This document shows, in pieces, positions 10,332-19,294 of a DNA stretch of 64,000 nt. The DNA comes from CAYLXX01 sp964484325. GTDB lineage: Bacteria; Patescibacteriota; Microgenomatia; UBA1406; GWC2-37-13. The notes under the pieces were generated by a model, which did not search any database, had not been told where the DNA came from, and saw nothing but the letters and a program-made list of their open reading frames with translations. A program made the translations under genes and the position numbers. Every line of letters begins with the position of its first letter. Position 1 is the stretch's first letter. The stretch covers positions 62,001 to 126,000 of the forward strand of contig CAZAEE010000002.1 of assembly GCA_964484325.1 (NCBI GenBank), written 5' to 3'.

Positions 10332-11547
10332 CAAAACAACATCTTTATTAAACTCTTTACTCGTAGGTAGTCTCGTGGCTCTTTCCGCCCTTCAGATTCA
10401 CAACACCATGATGTTTCCCGTGAAACGCGGCTTTGACGCTGAGCCACACATGTATTATATCGAGTACATTCGAACAAATAAATCTCTTCCAACTGCCCGT
10501 GATGGCTGGGAGATGTACCAAGCACCTTTCTATTACATTACCGCCTCGTTACTGCCAAACAATGAGTCACGAAAATATCTGGGGCTGTTAAGTTATTTTT
10601 TACTACTTTCGGCCAGCTACTTTACGCTGAAAAAACTCTTTCGCTCAACGACAGTTAGTCTTTTAGGAATCATTGTTATTGGCGCAACTCCTGTTGTCGT
10701 TTATCTAACACCAACTATTAGCAACGAATTTTTATCGGCTGTCCTCGTGTCACTAGCCACAATGTATTATCTTCTACACATCCCCTTAAAAAAGACTCAA
10801 GAAAAACTTATACTTGGTGTGTTGTTGGGGCTAGCTATCTTCACCAAAGCGACTGCTTTAACTCTACTTCTTGCAGTACTGATTGACCAGTACCTGCGAT
10901 ATAAAAAAGACCTTAAAAAATTATTTCAGCAATCGATACTGCCGCTTCTTACTGCCATAGCTATCGGCGGAATACACTACTTAAGAAATGTTTTTCTTTT
11001 TGGTAATCCTCTTATTACGTCCTACAACTTTAAAAATCTCTTTCCCCTCAATCAAGTAGTCTTACCAAGAGACCTAGCATTTTTTACCTCGTTAAAAGGA
11101 TTTCTTCAGATTGACCTATTCCAGTCTCACAACTACTCTTTCTTGTCTGGCACATTTTTTTCTTGGTTTTATGATGGTCACAACATTATCGTACCTGTTC
11201 AGCAATTTTCTAAGTCTGGCGCACTTCTTGCCTTTGCCGGAATGCCGTTATTTCTCGTGATTGCTGTTGGATTTTATTACAGTCTGAAAGAAAAAACCTT
11301 GTCAAAACTGCCTCATATTTATACCATGCTCCTTTTTATCAGTTATATTCTTTATAACTTTCGACTCCCGTATTACTCAACCGTCAAAGGGGTGTTTCTC
11401 GTAAGTGCAATCTTTTTTGTTGGTTACTTTGTTGTCTTTTTTTTAAAAAAATTCCCTCAATTCATCACAGTTTCAAGCATTTACCTCATATGTTATACAA
11501 TAGTAGTGTTGAAAAATTTTTGGATACTGTCCTTTTGGTACAAATAA
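10318..11547 (+). CDS. GT-C-type polytopic glycosyltransferase
   Basis: Several in-frame ATGs exist (10252, 10264, 10297, 10318). The last gives a 14-base overlap, has a GAAGG 14 bases upstream, and starts at a natural membrane-protein N-terminus. The first loop has FDAEPHMYYIEYI (D40, E42), the acidic position of GT-C enzymes. About 10 helices follow, and a LPYYSTVKG loop near the end is reminiscent of DUF2142/GT39 proteins. There is no large C-terminal soluble domain, unlike its neighbours. Confidence 0.7.
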   Translation: MFSLNKTTSLLNSLLVGSLVALSALQIHNTMMFPVKRGFDAEPHMYYIEYIRTNKSLPTARDGWEMYQAPFYYITASLLPNNESRKYLGLLSYFLLLSASYFTLKKLFRSTTVSLLGIIVIGATPVVVYLTPTISNEFLSAVLVSLATMYYLLHIPLKKTQEKLILGVLLGLAIFTKATALTLLLAVLIDQYLRYKKDLKKLFQQSILPLLTAIAIGGIHYLRNVFLFGNPLITSYNFKNLFPLNQVVLPRDLAFFTSLKGFLQIDLFQSHNYSFLSGTFFSWFYDGHNIIVPVQQFSKSGALLAFAGMPLFLVIAVGFYYSLKEKTLSKLPHIYTMLLFISYILYNFRLPYYSTVKGVFLVSAIFFVGYFVVFFLKKFPQFITVSSIYLICYTIVVLKNFWILSFWYK

Positions 11548-11548
11548 C

Positions 11549-12325
11549 ATGAAACAAACGATTACTGCTATAGTCCCAGCTAAGAATGAAGAACAAAACA
11601 TAACTCGTTGCCTAAAAAGTCTCGCTTGGTGTGACCGAGTGGTAGTAATAGATTCAGGTACTGATAGCACCGGCGAAATCGCGAAAAAACTGGGGGCTAC
11701 CGTCATTGAAAAAAAACATGGTGAAATCGATGACTTCACCAATGTCCAAAAAGATATCAATGAAGAAGCTAATCACGTGAAAACCGATTGGATACTCAGA
11801 ATAGATGCTGATGAGGAAGTCACGCCAGAGCTAAAAAAAGAATTAGAAGAGATGCTGAAAACACAATCAGAGTATGTTGCTTACACGGTTCACCGCAATC
11901 CATATTTTTTAGGCGCGTTTCTTAGAGGTGGAGACTGGCCGTATGACCGTCTCGTTCGTTTGTATAAAAAAGGAGCCGCTTTCTACGATACTTCAACACA
12001 TGTGCATGAGCAATACGTAGTTAATGGTACAATCGGCCAGCTTGAAGGAGCACTCAATCACTACTCTCATCCTACTATGCAGATTTTACGCAGAAAATTT
12101 CATTCCTATACCACAATCCAGATTCAAGATACACAACTGAGCCTTGTCCACGCCATTTATAACCTCTTTACCCAGCCTCCGTATGTCTTTCTGCGCTGGC
12201 TGATCTGGCATCATGGATATCGAGACGGCTGGCGTGGATTGGTAGCCGGTGGTTTGCGAGGCTGGTATGAATTTCTTCTTTATAAAAAATATATTGCGTA
12301 TAAACTAAGGCGTCTTCGAGAATAA
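11549..12325 (+). CDS. Family 2 glycosyltransferase, WaaE/KdtX-like
   Basis: The order of motifs is that of the WaaE/KdtX branch of GT2: ITAIVPAKNEEQNI at the N-terminus, VVVIDSGTDSTGEIA, WILRIDADEEVTPEL (DxD D86/D88), then GGDWPYDRLVRLYKKG and the conserved H/E segment THVHEQ. These enzymes add a sugar to a lipid-anchored glycan in the cytoplasm. A TGGTACAAA extended -10 (11536-11544) ends 4 bases before the ATG, so an internal leaderless promoter is possible. Its last 21 bases overlap the convergent next gene. Confidence 0.85.
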   Translation: MKQTITAIVPAKNEEQNITRCLKSLAWCDRVVVIDSGTDSTGEIAKKLGATVIEKKHGEIDDFTNVQKDINEEANHVKTDWILRIDADEEVTPELKKELEEMLKTQSEYVAYTVHRNPYFLGAFLRGGDWPYDRLVRLYKKGAAFYDTSTHVHEQYVVNGTIGQLEGALNHYSHPTMQILRRKFHSYTTIQIQDTQLSLVHAIYNLFTQPPYVFLRWLIWHHGYRDGWRGLVAGGLRGWYEFLLYKKYIAYKLRRLRE

Positions 12326-13747
12326 GTACCAAATCGTATCATCAGCTACAACCTGTTTAACTAGTTGTTTTTTTCCAAACTGATCGATCTCCCAACTTCT
12401 TTCGTGTTGCCAATCAATTGGTCCTCGCTCAGAAATCATAAGAAGCGCTTGGGAACTGGCATAGGTATAAATCGAATCTGCATTATACCCCAGTGTCATC
12501 AGGATGTACCGGTACTGATAGCCTAGTATTTCAAGCGGCGTACCGCTTAAAAGAACAATGTTAAAACCAGACTTGGGTACGTTTACCTTATTTAAAACCT
12601 GGATTGTTTGATCTCTGAATTTCTCATACGGTCGGGCAGACTGGGTATAAAACTGTTTTGGAAAATGAAAAAGAGCAAAACATATTGCAACAGTAATAAC
12701 AGTATTTTTCATAAAGTCAGAAGTTAACGACAGAAAATAGACCAAACCTATTTGTACAAGAATTAGAAGTGGAAACAAATAATAATCTACCGCCTGAAAC
12801 CGAAACAAGAAACTATACAACAATACGTTAAGTAAAATAAAGACAGTCGTCAAAAGAAGTTTTCTGTTTTTATAAAATATTGCCGTGATAGCAATTATGG
12901 CCACAAGAAGCTGAATCAGTGTTGGATATATCCAGATTGAGATAATAGTATTAATATTCAGTATGTTTAGAAAAGGGTTCTTTGAAGTCTGTAAATGGGC
13001 AACTGAGTTTTGATTGTTGATAAATAGCGTATAAGACTTATCAAAAAACGTGTTGCGGATCATGACAAAGTGATGGGTCGCTTCAAATAACGCTAGTGGT
13101 AAAAAAGCGACTGCAAAACCGATACCCGTAAATAAGATTTTTCTAGAATTTAGACCTGTTTTTCTATAAATAATAAATGCGACGGTCATAGGTACTGTTA
13201 TAAGAAGCGATGCAGGATGAATGTTGGCAATAATACCGGCAAAAAGCCCGAATAATAGAAACCAGATATTTTTTTTGAAGGGAAAATAAAAAAATAAAAG
13301 TTCCATATACAATACAAGAGGTATAAGATAAGTACTGGCGTTTGTTACGACGCGCCCGGCATAAATCATATACGGAGTTAACAATAACCAAAGAATCGCA
13401 AGTGATGCAAACAGTAAGGAAGTTTTTTTACGTAAAAAATAAAAAAACAAAATCAGGCAACTAATCGAAAGTAGAGCATTGCCTATTGTAATACCTAAGG
13501 GATGAAACTTAAAAAGTAAAAGAAATGGCGCAAATAAATAAAAATAATATGGCCCCACATAAAGTCCGCCAAAGGAAGTTTTTGGACCAAGAAGAGTGAT
13601 ATGACCGTGAAGTATGTTCCACATCGCCAGGCTATCACGGCCAAGATCAGAGTTGTAGGTGAAACTTTCAGGTAGCTTGTAAAGATAAACGATGACGATA
13701 AGAAGGGCTACTACAATCTCTGGAATAAATTTTTTTAGTGTTTTCAT
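12305..13747 (-). CDS. GT39/ArnT-like GT-C glycosyltransferase
   Basis: The polytopic 480-residue protein has YNSDLGRDSL (D34, D38) in the first loop, ten or more helices, and a short soluble C-terminus. It is the distal member of a three-gene - strand operon with the next GT39-like protein and gmd; both junctions are ATGA overlaps (13744-13747 and 15069-15072). The substrate is unknown. Its 3' end overlaps the convergent GT2 gene by 21 bases. Confidence 0.8.
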   Translation of the reverse strand: MKTLKKFIPEIVVALLIVIVYLYKLPESFTYNSDLGRDSLAMWNILHGHITLLGPKTSFGGLYVGPYYFYLFAPFLLLFKFHPLGITIGNALLSISCLILFFYFLRKKTSLLFASLAILWLLLTPYMIYAGRVVTNASTYLIPLVLYMELLFFYFPFKKNIWFLLFGLFAGIIANIHPASLLITVPMTVAFIIYRKTGLNSRKILFTGIGFAVAFLPLALFEATHHFVMIRNTFFDKSYTLFINNQNSVAHLQTSKNPFLNILNINTIISIWIYPTLIQLLVAIIAITAIFYKNRKLLLTTVFILLNVLLYSFLFRFQAVDYYLFPLLILVQIGLVYFLSLTSDFMKNTVITVAICFALFHFPKQFYTQSARPYEKFRDQTIQVLNKVNVPKSGFNIVLLSGTPLEILGYQYRYILMTLGYNADSIYTYASSQALLMISERGPIDWQHERSWEIDQFGKKQLVKQVVADDTIWYLFSKTP

Positions 13748-15072
13748 TTTAAGGAATAATTTTCTGTTGTTAATCCGCGAAACGAAGTTATTATATCAAG
13801 CGTGTACCTTCTTTTTTTAAGAATAGATCTGTAGTCGCTACCGTAAATTTCTGAAGTATACGGGACTACTAGTATGTGACTATCTTGTATCGAAGAAACT
13901 TTATCCAGAGAAATAATCTCCAGATCTTTACGATAGTACATTAGAGCATCCATCGAAGAGGGGATAGCGTAGACTTTTTTGACTGAAATACTGTGAGACA
14001 GTGAACGCCAATCTTCCCGGTGAAACTGAGGTAACAAAAGATACCCAAGAGCAAACACCAAAAAACCGACAGCAACAATACCTCTCGTAATCGGTTTTTT
14101 AATCGATACGGCCAATAATAAACATAAAACTGGTATCAGAAAAATAAAGCGAAAATATTGCAAGAGGGGAGAGAATAGAGAAAATAGTAATCCGAGTACT
14201 AAAGGAAAAAAAAGTATAAATAAAAAAAGTGATTGCTTGCGAAAACTTTTTACTGCTAAAAACCATACAAATATCGTCCACGGAACACTTATGCCGTAGT
14301 AAAAAATTTTCGGATCAAAAGAGATACGACCTATGCTAAACTTTAAGGGAATAAGAAACAGATTTTTCAATGTCGCCTTCCCCAACACCTGGCTCCAGTT
14401 AACAACAATTTTCATAGTTTCTCTTGAGGATGTAAGTTGGTGATATAACAAAGGCAAAAGCATAAAAAATGCCAAAAGAAAACCCGGATGAATTAAGTTA
14501 AATGACCGCCACTTTTTATTAATAAAAAGATACACATACATGGCCGAGATGAAAAAAGCTGATCCATAAAACGTCATAAAACTTAAGAAAATAAATACAT
14601 TACATAAAACAACATGTTGAATCTTAGGTCGTATTTTATCAATTATTTGTAGATAAAAATAAAAAGCACCGGTTAAGAAAAATGTTGCCATCAGATACAT
14701 ACGGGCTTCTTGAGAGTAATAGATGACTAAAGGATTAAACAGAAAAAAAATCGCCGCCCATTTACCGATTGTCTCATTTTTGATCTTTTTTCCTGCAAGA
14801 TACACTAGCAATCCAGTTAAAATTGAAAAAAATACCGAGGGTAAACGAAGAGAGATTTCTGAAAGTCCAAAAATACTGCTCCAAAATCTCATAAAAAGGT
14901 AGTAAAAAGGCGGATGAAAGTCAGTTGGAGCAAACTGAGAGATTATTTGTCTGTAGCTAAACGAGTGAATTACTTTGGCAGTCGTCCCTTCATCTAACCA
15001 AAGAGATTGGTTTAAAGCAATAAGTCTTACTAAAAAAGCGATGATAAAGATCAAAACGAGCGTTTTGTTCAT
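13744..15072 (-). CDS. GT39/PMT-like GT-C glycosyltransferase
   Basis: This is a classic PMT-type N-terminus: SLWLDEGTTAK (D27-E28), then DFHPPFYYLFMRFW and SLRLPSVFFS, the conserved second and third motifs of bacterial GT39/ArnT homologues. About 11 helices are followed by ~90 soluble residues. It lies between gmd and another GT39-like gene in one operon, so a GDP-mannose-derived sugar may feed the pathway through a polyprenyl carrier; this is inference. Confidence 0.85.
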   Translation of the reverse strand: MNKTLVLIFIIAFLVRLIALNQSLWLDEGTTAKVIHSFSYRQIISQFAPTDFHPPFYYLFMRFWSSIFGLSEISLRLPSVFFSILTGLLVYLAGKKIKNETIGKWAAIFFLFNPLVIYYSQEARMYLMATFFLTGAFYFYLQIIDKIRPKIQHVVLCNVFIFLSFMTFYGSAFFISAMYVYLFINKKWRSFNLIHPGFLLAFFMLLPLLYHQLTSSRETMKIVVNWSQVLGKATLKNLFLIPLKFSIGRISFDPKIFYYGISVPWTIFVWFLAVKSFRKQSLFLFILFFPLVLGLLFSLFSPLLQYFRFIFLIPVLCLLLAVSIKKPITRGIVAVGFLVFALGYLLLPQFHREDWRSLSHSISVKKVYAIPSSMDALMYYRKDLEIISLDKVSSIQDSHILVVPYTSEIYGSDYRSILKKRRYTLDIITSFRGLTTENYSLK

Positions 15073-16046
15073 TTTTCCGACAACCTCTTCAGATCTGCCT
15101 CGACCATCATTTTCACAAGCTCGTCGAAGGTGACTTTGGGTTTCCAGTTGAGAAGTTTTCTCGCTTTGTCGGCCCGACCTTTCAGATCATACACTTCTGC
15201 CGGCCGTAAAAATCGGGGATCACTTTTGACATATTTCTGCCAATCGGTGATACCAATCTCTTTAAAGGCTGCCTCAACAAAATCTTTCACCGAGTGATTC
15301 TCACCTGTAGCCACGACAAAGTCATCTGGTTTCTCCAGTTGAAGCATCTGGTACATCGCCTCAACATAGTCTCCGGCAAAACCCCAATCACGACGTGTGT
15401 CGAGATTACCGAGCCTCAACTCGTTTGCCAGACCCAGTTTTATACGCGCAACGCCGTCGGTGATTTTACGGGTAACAAACTGTATACCTCGAATAGGGGA
15501 TTCATGGTTAAACAAAATTCCATTACAAGTAAACATATTGTATGACTCACGGAAGTTGACTGTCATCCAAAAAGCATAAACTTTGGCTATTCCATAGGGA
15601 CTGCGGGGATGAAAGTTCGTGTTCTCATCCTGCATGCCGTTATCATTGGCGATGCCAAACATCTCAGACGTTGCCGCCTGATAAAACTTCGAAGCAGGCG
15701 AAAAGTACTTAATAGCATTTAAAAAGTAAAGTACACCCAATGCATTAACCTCAGTCACCAATTTAGCTTGGTCCCACGATCCACCGACGAACGAGTGAGC
15801 TGCCAGATTGTAAATTTCATCTGGTCGAACTGATTTTATAACGTTAATTAAAGACGCTTCATCTGATAAATCACCGTCTATATACTCAATGCTATTTGTG
15901 ATTCCCAAATAGTCAAGATTGTCAAACTGAGGCTTGGAATAGCGTCTGACCATACCATAAACTTTATAGTCTTTTTTAAGAAGCAACTGAGCAAGATACG
16001 GACCGTCCTGACCGAGAATACCGGTAATTAAAGCTGTTTTTTTCAT
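15069..16046 (-). CDS. gmd: GDP-mannose 4,6-dehydratase
   Basis: It converts GDP-D-mannose to GDP-4-keto-6-deoxymannose, the precursor of GDP-fucose, rhamnose or perosamine. It is an extended SDR: ALITGILGQDGPYLA at residues 5-19, NLAAHSFVGGSW near 80-91, TSEMFG (T126, S127, E128) and YGIAK (Y151, K155) supply the catalytic residues. NHESPIRG and RRDWGFAGDYVEAM are Gmd-specific. The start is the ATG at 16046; the frame runs 43 codons further upstream but only across the divergent promoter and gene. A TATAAT ends 9 bases before it. Length (325) is shorter than E. coli Gmd (about 373). No dedicated reductase or epimerase partner is adjacent. Confidence 0.95.
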   Translation of the reverse strand: MKKTALITGILGQDGPYLAQLLLKKDYKVYGMVRRYSKPQFDNLDYLGITNSIEYIDGDLSDEASLINVIKSVRPDEIYNLAAHSFVGGSWDQAKLVTEVNALGVLYFLNAIKYFSPASKFYQAATSEMFGIANDNGMQDENTNFHPRSPYGIAKVYAFWMTVNFRESYNMFTCNGILFNHESPIRGIQFVTRKITDGVARIKLGLANELRLGNLDTRRDWGFAGDYVEAMYQMLQLEKPDDFVVATGENHSVKDFVEAAFKEIGITDWQKYVKSDPRFLRPAEVYDLKGRADKARKLLNWKPKVTFDELVKMMVEADLKRLSEK

Positions 16047-16055
16047 ATTGAGATA

Positions 16056-16061
16056 ATTATA
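16056..16061 (-). promoter_or_regulatory. -10 element of gmd
   Basis: TATAAT on the - strand ends 9 bases before the gmd ATG, leaving a 5' leader of at most a few bases. It supports the start at 16046. Confidence 0.7.
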
Positions 16062-16090
16062 GGGGGTGATCGAAGAGAATGCAAAAGTTT

Positions 16091-16099
16091 TGATACAAT
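16091..16099 (+). promoter_or_regulatory. Extended -10 of the flippase gene (leaderless)
   Basis: TGATACAAT (TGn plus TACAAT) ends only 5 bases before the ATG at 16105. Transcription should begin at or next to the start codon. It is back to back with the gmd promoter. Confidence 0.75.
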
Positions 16100-16104
16100 A
16101 GGGT

Positions 16105-17382
16105 ATGCTTCTCAAGTTGCTGAATTTTGCTAAACGACCGACAAGCCGAGACATCTTTATCAACACCACGGGCACCTATATTAACGTCTTTTTCACGGCG
16201 TTTTTTGCTCTTATCTTAGTAAGGATTTTGGATCCTTCCCACTACGGAGTCTTAAGCGTGCTTCTTGGTATAGCATACGTACTGGCTAACATTCTTGACT
16301 TTGGTACCTCGGCCACTATTTATTCCTATTTACCGAAATTACACGAGAATCGGGCTTCAAACTTGTACAGCTTTATCAAAAGTACTTTTTTTTATCAGTC
16401 GATTTTTTCGTTTGTCGTGATTGCAGTTTTATTTCTTACGTTTCCTCTTTTAGATGCAATTTTTTTTAAAACTCACGCTCCCGCGAGCGAGCTTTATTTA
16501 ACAGCGATTTCTGTACTTTTTTTTATTTGGCAGAACTTTGTTTTAAACATTCTTTTTGCGATCAAACGGTTTTTCAAAGCTAATTTATATCTCAATCTTT
16601 CCAATCTGATAAAAACCGTCATTATATTCTCGTTTGTTCTCTCGGGAAAAGTCACAGTCGGTGAAGTGATTTTCGTTTTCGGCATTATTGGACCACTGAT
16701 TTTTTTCATGTTTGTTTTTCTTGAAAAAAGACCGGTCGTCATCACTGTTTTAAAAGCGGCTGTGAAAAAAGAGGAGTTCAGATTTGGCTATACCTTGACA
16801 TACTTTGTTGCTTCACAGTTTTTCAACGTAGGTCTTAGGATGGATCTCTTTTTACTGTCTTTCTTTGGCTTGAGAAACGAGGTCGGCTACTATGGTCTCG
16901 CCCAAAAAATCATTCTGACAGTTATTTCAACAGTAGTTAGTATTACTCAGGTACTTTCTCCGGGATTTTCACATTTTAAGTCGGTTAAAGATGTCAGACA
17001 ACAGGTTAAAACAGGCTTTTTGTATCTTCTTGCACCTACAGGGCTGTTTTTTCTTTTGTTTATAACGCCAAATCAAGTCTTTACCCTCATTTTTACGGAA
17101 AAATTTGCTCAGACTGCGGCAGTCACCAAAGCTTTAAGCTTGCCGTTTATTCTGTACGCTCTTGGAAGTCTACCAATGTTGTTTCTTTTGTATACGGTGA
17201 AGAGACCTAAGTATATTCTCATCTCAAATATTGTTTTTTTTACTGTAACAACGCTTGGGTGTATCATTTTTATCCCCAAATATGGTGTCTTCGGCCCACC
17301 ATACGCCATTGCTCTTGCTCTATCAATTGCAATTGCTATCCAACTAGTAGCCTCATTTTATGAATATCGAAAGCTACGTTAA
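16105..17382 (+). CDS. Wzx-type polysaccharide flippase (MOP superfamily)
   Basis: The 425 residues form about 12-14 helices. The N-terminus (FINTTGTYINVFFTAFFAL, then RILDPSHYGVLSVLLG) is that of RfbX/Wzx oligosaccharide flippases, which move undecaprenyl-PP-linked repeat units across the membrane. It is divergent from gmd with 58 bases between start codons and has its own leaderless-type promoter. It is the second flippase of the locus after the MurJ-like one, so two lipid-linked glycans may be exported. Confidence 0.88.
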   Translation: MLLKLLNFAKRPTSRDIFINTTGTYINVFFTAFFALILVRILDPSHYGVLSVLLGIAYVLANILDFGTSATIYSYLPKLHENRASNLYSFIKSTFFYQSIFSFVVIAVLFLTFPLLDAIFFKTHAPASELYLTAISVLFFIWQNFVLNILFAIKRFFKANLYLNLSNLIKTVIIFSFVLSGKVTVGEVIFVFGIIGPLIFFMFVFLEKRPVVITVLKAAVKKEEFRFGYTLTYFVASQFFNVGLRMDLFLLSFFGLRNEVGYYGLAQKIILTVISTVVSITQVLSPGFSHFKSVKDVRQQVKTGFLYLLAPTGLFFLLFITPNQVFTLIFTEKFAQTAAVTKALSLPFILYALGSLPMLFLLYTVKRPKYILISNIVFFTVTTLGCIIFIPKYGVFGPPYAIALALSIAIAIQLVASFYEYRKLR

Positions 17383-17870
17383 CGGAGCCTAAAGTGAGCT
17401 TGAACAAATCTCCCTAATTTTTGCAGAGCTTCAGGAGTTTTTATTGCAAGTAAAGTATTATAATCTGTAGCATAGGTGTCATTTCCCTCGAAATAACCTT
17501 GCTGTCTTTCTAAAGATGTAATTGTTTCAGATGATGGTTTATATTTGTAAAGCTGAGTCCACCCAATTAGTTTTCCTAAACAAGCACTGGTTTCAATGTT
17601 AATCTCATCTTCTGTTAATATCTTCTCTGTAGCTTGTCCGTTACCTAAGGACTGTATTATTTCTTTCCCATTAGCTAAACTTCTTACTAAGTAACGTTCT
17701 GTTTCTTCCACTTTAACTGAGTTATCTGCGAGAGGTGTTATCGTGGTGTGTTTATGCACCAGACCTTTTCCGAAGTCATCATAGACGTTATTTACCGAAT
17801 AATCTTTACCGATTTTAGCTGTTCTTGCAAAACCAACCGGTCCCAAATAATCAATTCGTTCAATTGCCAT
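17379..17870 (-). CDS. Uncharacterised 163-residue protein
   Basis: The family is not recognised. It is soluble, has no signal peptide and contains no obvious enzyme motif. The start (MAIERIDYLGP) is supported by TGATATAAT on the - strand ending 6 bases upstream. Its last 4 bases overlap the convergent flippase gene. It is the outermost gene of the accessory strip that ends at tRNA-Gly. Confidence 0.65.
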   Translation of the reverse strand: MAIERIDYLGPVGFARTAKIGKDYSVNNVYDDFGKGLVHKHTTITPLADNSVKVEETERYLVRSLANGKEIIQSLGNGQATEKILTEDEINIETSACLGKLIGWTQLYKYKPSSETITSLERQQGYFEGNDTYATDYNTLLAIKTPEALQKLGRFVQAHFRLR

Positions 17871-17876
17871 ACCTTT

Positions 17877-17885
17877 ATTATATCA
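17877..17885 (-). promoter_or_regulatory. Extended -10 of the 163-residue protein gene
   Basis: TGATATAAT on the - strand, 6 bases from the ATG at 17870. AAAGGT in the spacer could also serve as a weak ribosome site if a leader exists. Confidence 0.7.
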
Positions 17886-17886
17886 T

Positions 17887-17997
17887 AAACTGCTTCAATC
17901 TGGAACGGGAGACGCAAATTATTTTGAACTTTTGATGGATGTTTGGGATATGATCGATAAACGATACGAAAATTACGGAGTCTTAAAAGAAGTTTAA
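17887..17997 (+). pseudogene. Gene remnant R1 (SGTGDANYF family)
   Basis: There is no start codon. The frame reads KLLQSGTGDANYFELLMDV near its beginning and ends GVLKEV before TAA at 17995. It aligns by eye with remnants at 18795-18917 and 19295-19468: all share SG.G...YF or LF followed by LL. The best match at DNA level is GGGAGACGCAAATTATTTT, shared with 18806-18824. It may be a decayed C-terminal coding fragment or one arm of an integration site. The original protein is not recognised. Confidence 0.5.
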
Positions 17998-18033
17998 GCT
18001 TTTGAGTTAGATGGTGGTTAATTAGCTCTATAA

Positions 18034-18062
18034 TTGACACAAGCTAATTTCTTTTATATAAA
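18034..18062 (+). promoter_or_regulatory. Promoter of the 236-residue membrane protein gene
   Basis: TTGACA (18034-18039), 17-base spacer, TATAAA (18057-18062). The start codon is 23 bases beyond the -10, so this mRNA has a short leader without a Shine-Dalgarno sequence. Confidence 0.7.
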
Positions 18063-18085
18063 TAGAATAATTAATATTAATAAAT

Positions 18086-18796
18086 ATGGCAAAATCTCAA
18101 ACGAATCCAAATAAAACTCATTTTCCGTATATTGTACTTATGATAATTGGTTTCTGCATTTCAACATTTTTCATCATTATTTTCGCTTATTTTTATATTA
18201 CTTTCTTCGGCTCCTTAACGCCAATTACTACTAAATTACCAGATCCAGTCTTAGAAAAGGATAAAAAAATGGTAGAAAATGTCGCTTCAGTGATTGGTTT
18301 ATTACCTGATGATATGATCGCGATTGACAGACGTTATGAGAATGATTTCGAGACATCTACAGATATATTATATTTTAAATATAGTACTAATCTTTCTGTT
18401 GATGATTTTCGCAAAAATATTCTTAAAGCACCCAATTTAAATCATGATGATTTCGGTAACCCTGCGTATGACATACCTGCCAGTGACTGTCACATATTAG
18501 GTAATGAAATTCAATCTGGTTTTGTTAAAATCGCATTAGGTAATATTTTGTATGAAACAAATGACCTTCAAAAAGGTAGAATGGCACTAATGAAAACAGA
18601 TGGAACTACAACTGATTACGCTCCAGGAATTTGCCCCCGGATTTTAAAATGGATCGGTACAGTTCAGTTACTAAATAATAGACACCTTGGTGTAGATTTT
18701 ATTACACCCAATGATATTGGGGATAAATGGAATGTTAACGGAAAGACTGTTAAACTAAATCTAGTAATACTTACTTTAGATAGAAATCATTCTTGA
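18086..18796 (+). CDS. Uncharacterised single-pass membrane protein
   Basis: The family is not recognised. A short basic N-terminus and one long hydrophobic helix (residues ~15-42) are followed by ~190 hydrophilic residues presumably outside the cell. These include two cysteines that could pair (DCHILG and GICPRI). It is one of the single genes of the accessory strip; remnant R2 begins exactly at its stop codon. Confidence 0.7.
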   Translation: MAKSQTNPNKTHFPYIVLMIIGFCISTFFIIIFAYFYITFFGSLTPITTKLPDPVLEKDKKMVENVASVIGLLPDDMIAIDRRYENDFETSTDILYFKYSTNLSVDDFRKNILKAPNLNHDDFGNPAYDIPASDCHILGNEIQSGFVKIALGNILYETNDLQKGRMALMKTDGTTTDYAPGICPRILKWIGTVQLLNNRHLGVDFITPNDIGDKWNVNGKTVKLNLVILTLDRNHS

Positions 18797-18917
18797 ATCG
18801 TGAGCGGGAGACGCAAATTATTTTAAACTTTTAATCGATGAGATCCTGATCCATTTTAACAAGTTCATGAAGGCTTACTATTCTACCGTAGAGTTAAAAA
18901 AACTCTTTAAATTCTAA
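18795..18917 (+). pseudogene. Gene remnant R2 (SGAGDANYF family)
   Basis: In frame it reads E-S-stop-A-G-D-A-N-Y-F-K-L-L-I-D, then ILIHFNKFMKAYYSTVELKK and a TAA. A TGA (18801-18803) sits where the related copies have the glycine of SG(A/T)G, a one-base change from GGA. ILIHFNKFM matches FLSHFNKLM of remnant R3. It has no start codon and follows directly on the stop of the preceding gene. Confidence 0.5.
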
Positions 18918-18929
18918 ATGAGTGGAAAG

Positions 18930-19220
18930 TTATTTTACGTAAGCGAGAATTTTATTTGAGACAAATAAAAGAAGAAGGTGTATAGAGGCAACAATTACGG
19001 TAAGAAATAGTAATATGAGAAATATAACAATAAAAGGTACTGAAATAATTGTAGATAACCCAGCAGGGAGGGTCAGTGTGATATAAAGAACAACAAATAC
19101 AATGATTGAAGAAATAATATAAACAGCACGATTATTGTGTTTGAACCACTTTTGGCTCATGTTCCAACTAAATAGAATTTCAATTACGTAAAAAAATAGA
19201 AAAATTAAAAAACCTTCCAT
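18930..19220 (-). CDS. Small polytopic membrane protein
   Basis: 96 residues with three hydrophobic segments. The family is not recognised. A well-formed promoter lies just upstream, which supports a real gene. It sits alone between remnants R2 and R3. Confidence 0.6.
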   Translation of the reverse strand: MEGFLIFLFFYVIEILFSWNMSQKWFKHNNRAVYIISSIIVFVVLYITLTLPAGLSTIISVPFIVIFLILLFLTVIVASIHLLLLFVSNKILAYVK

Positions 19221-19242
19221 ATTTAAATTTGTTGCTTTTTAT

Positions 19243-19271
19243 ATTATCTGAATTTGTATAAAATTTGTCAA
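19243..19271 (-). promoter_or_regulatory. Promoter of the 96-residue membrane protein gene
   Basis: On the - strand: TTGACA (19271-19266), 17-base spacer, GATAAT (19248-19243), 22 bases before the ATG. Confidence 0.7.
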
Positions 19272-19294
19272 CAGTTTCTCAAAACATTATGTAG

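Noticed and set aside
17792..18040. 82-codon - strand frame across the 163-residue gene start and R1
   Set aside because: Crosses a good promoter and the remnant; no homologue-like features.
18801..18803. UGA as a sense codon (recoding) in remnant R2
   Set aside because: UGA is a normal terminator at many genes of this window and the other two remnants have GGA there, so a point mutation is the simpler reading.
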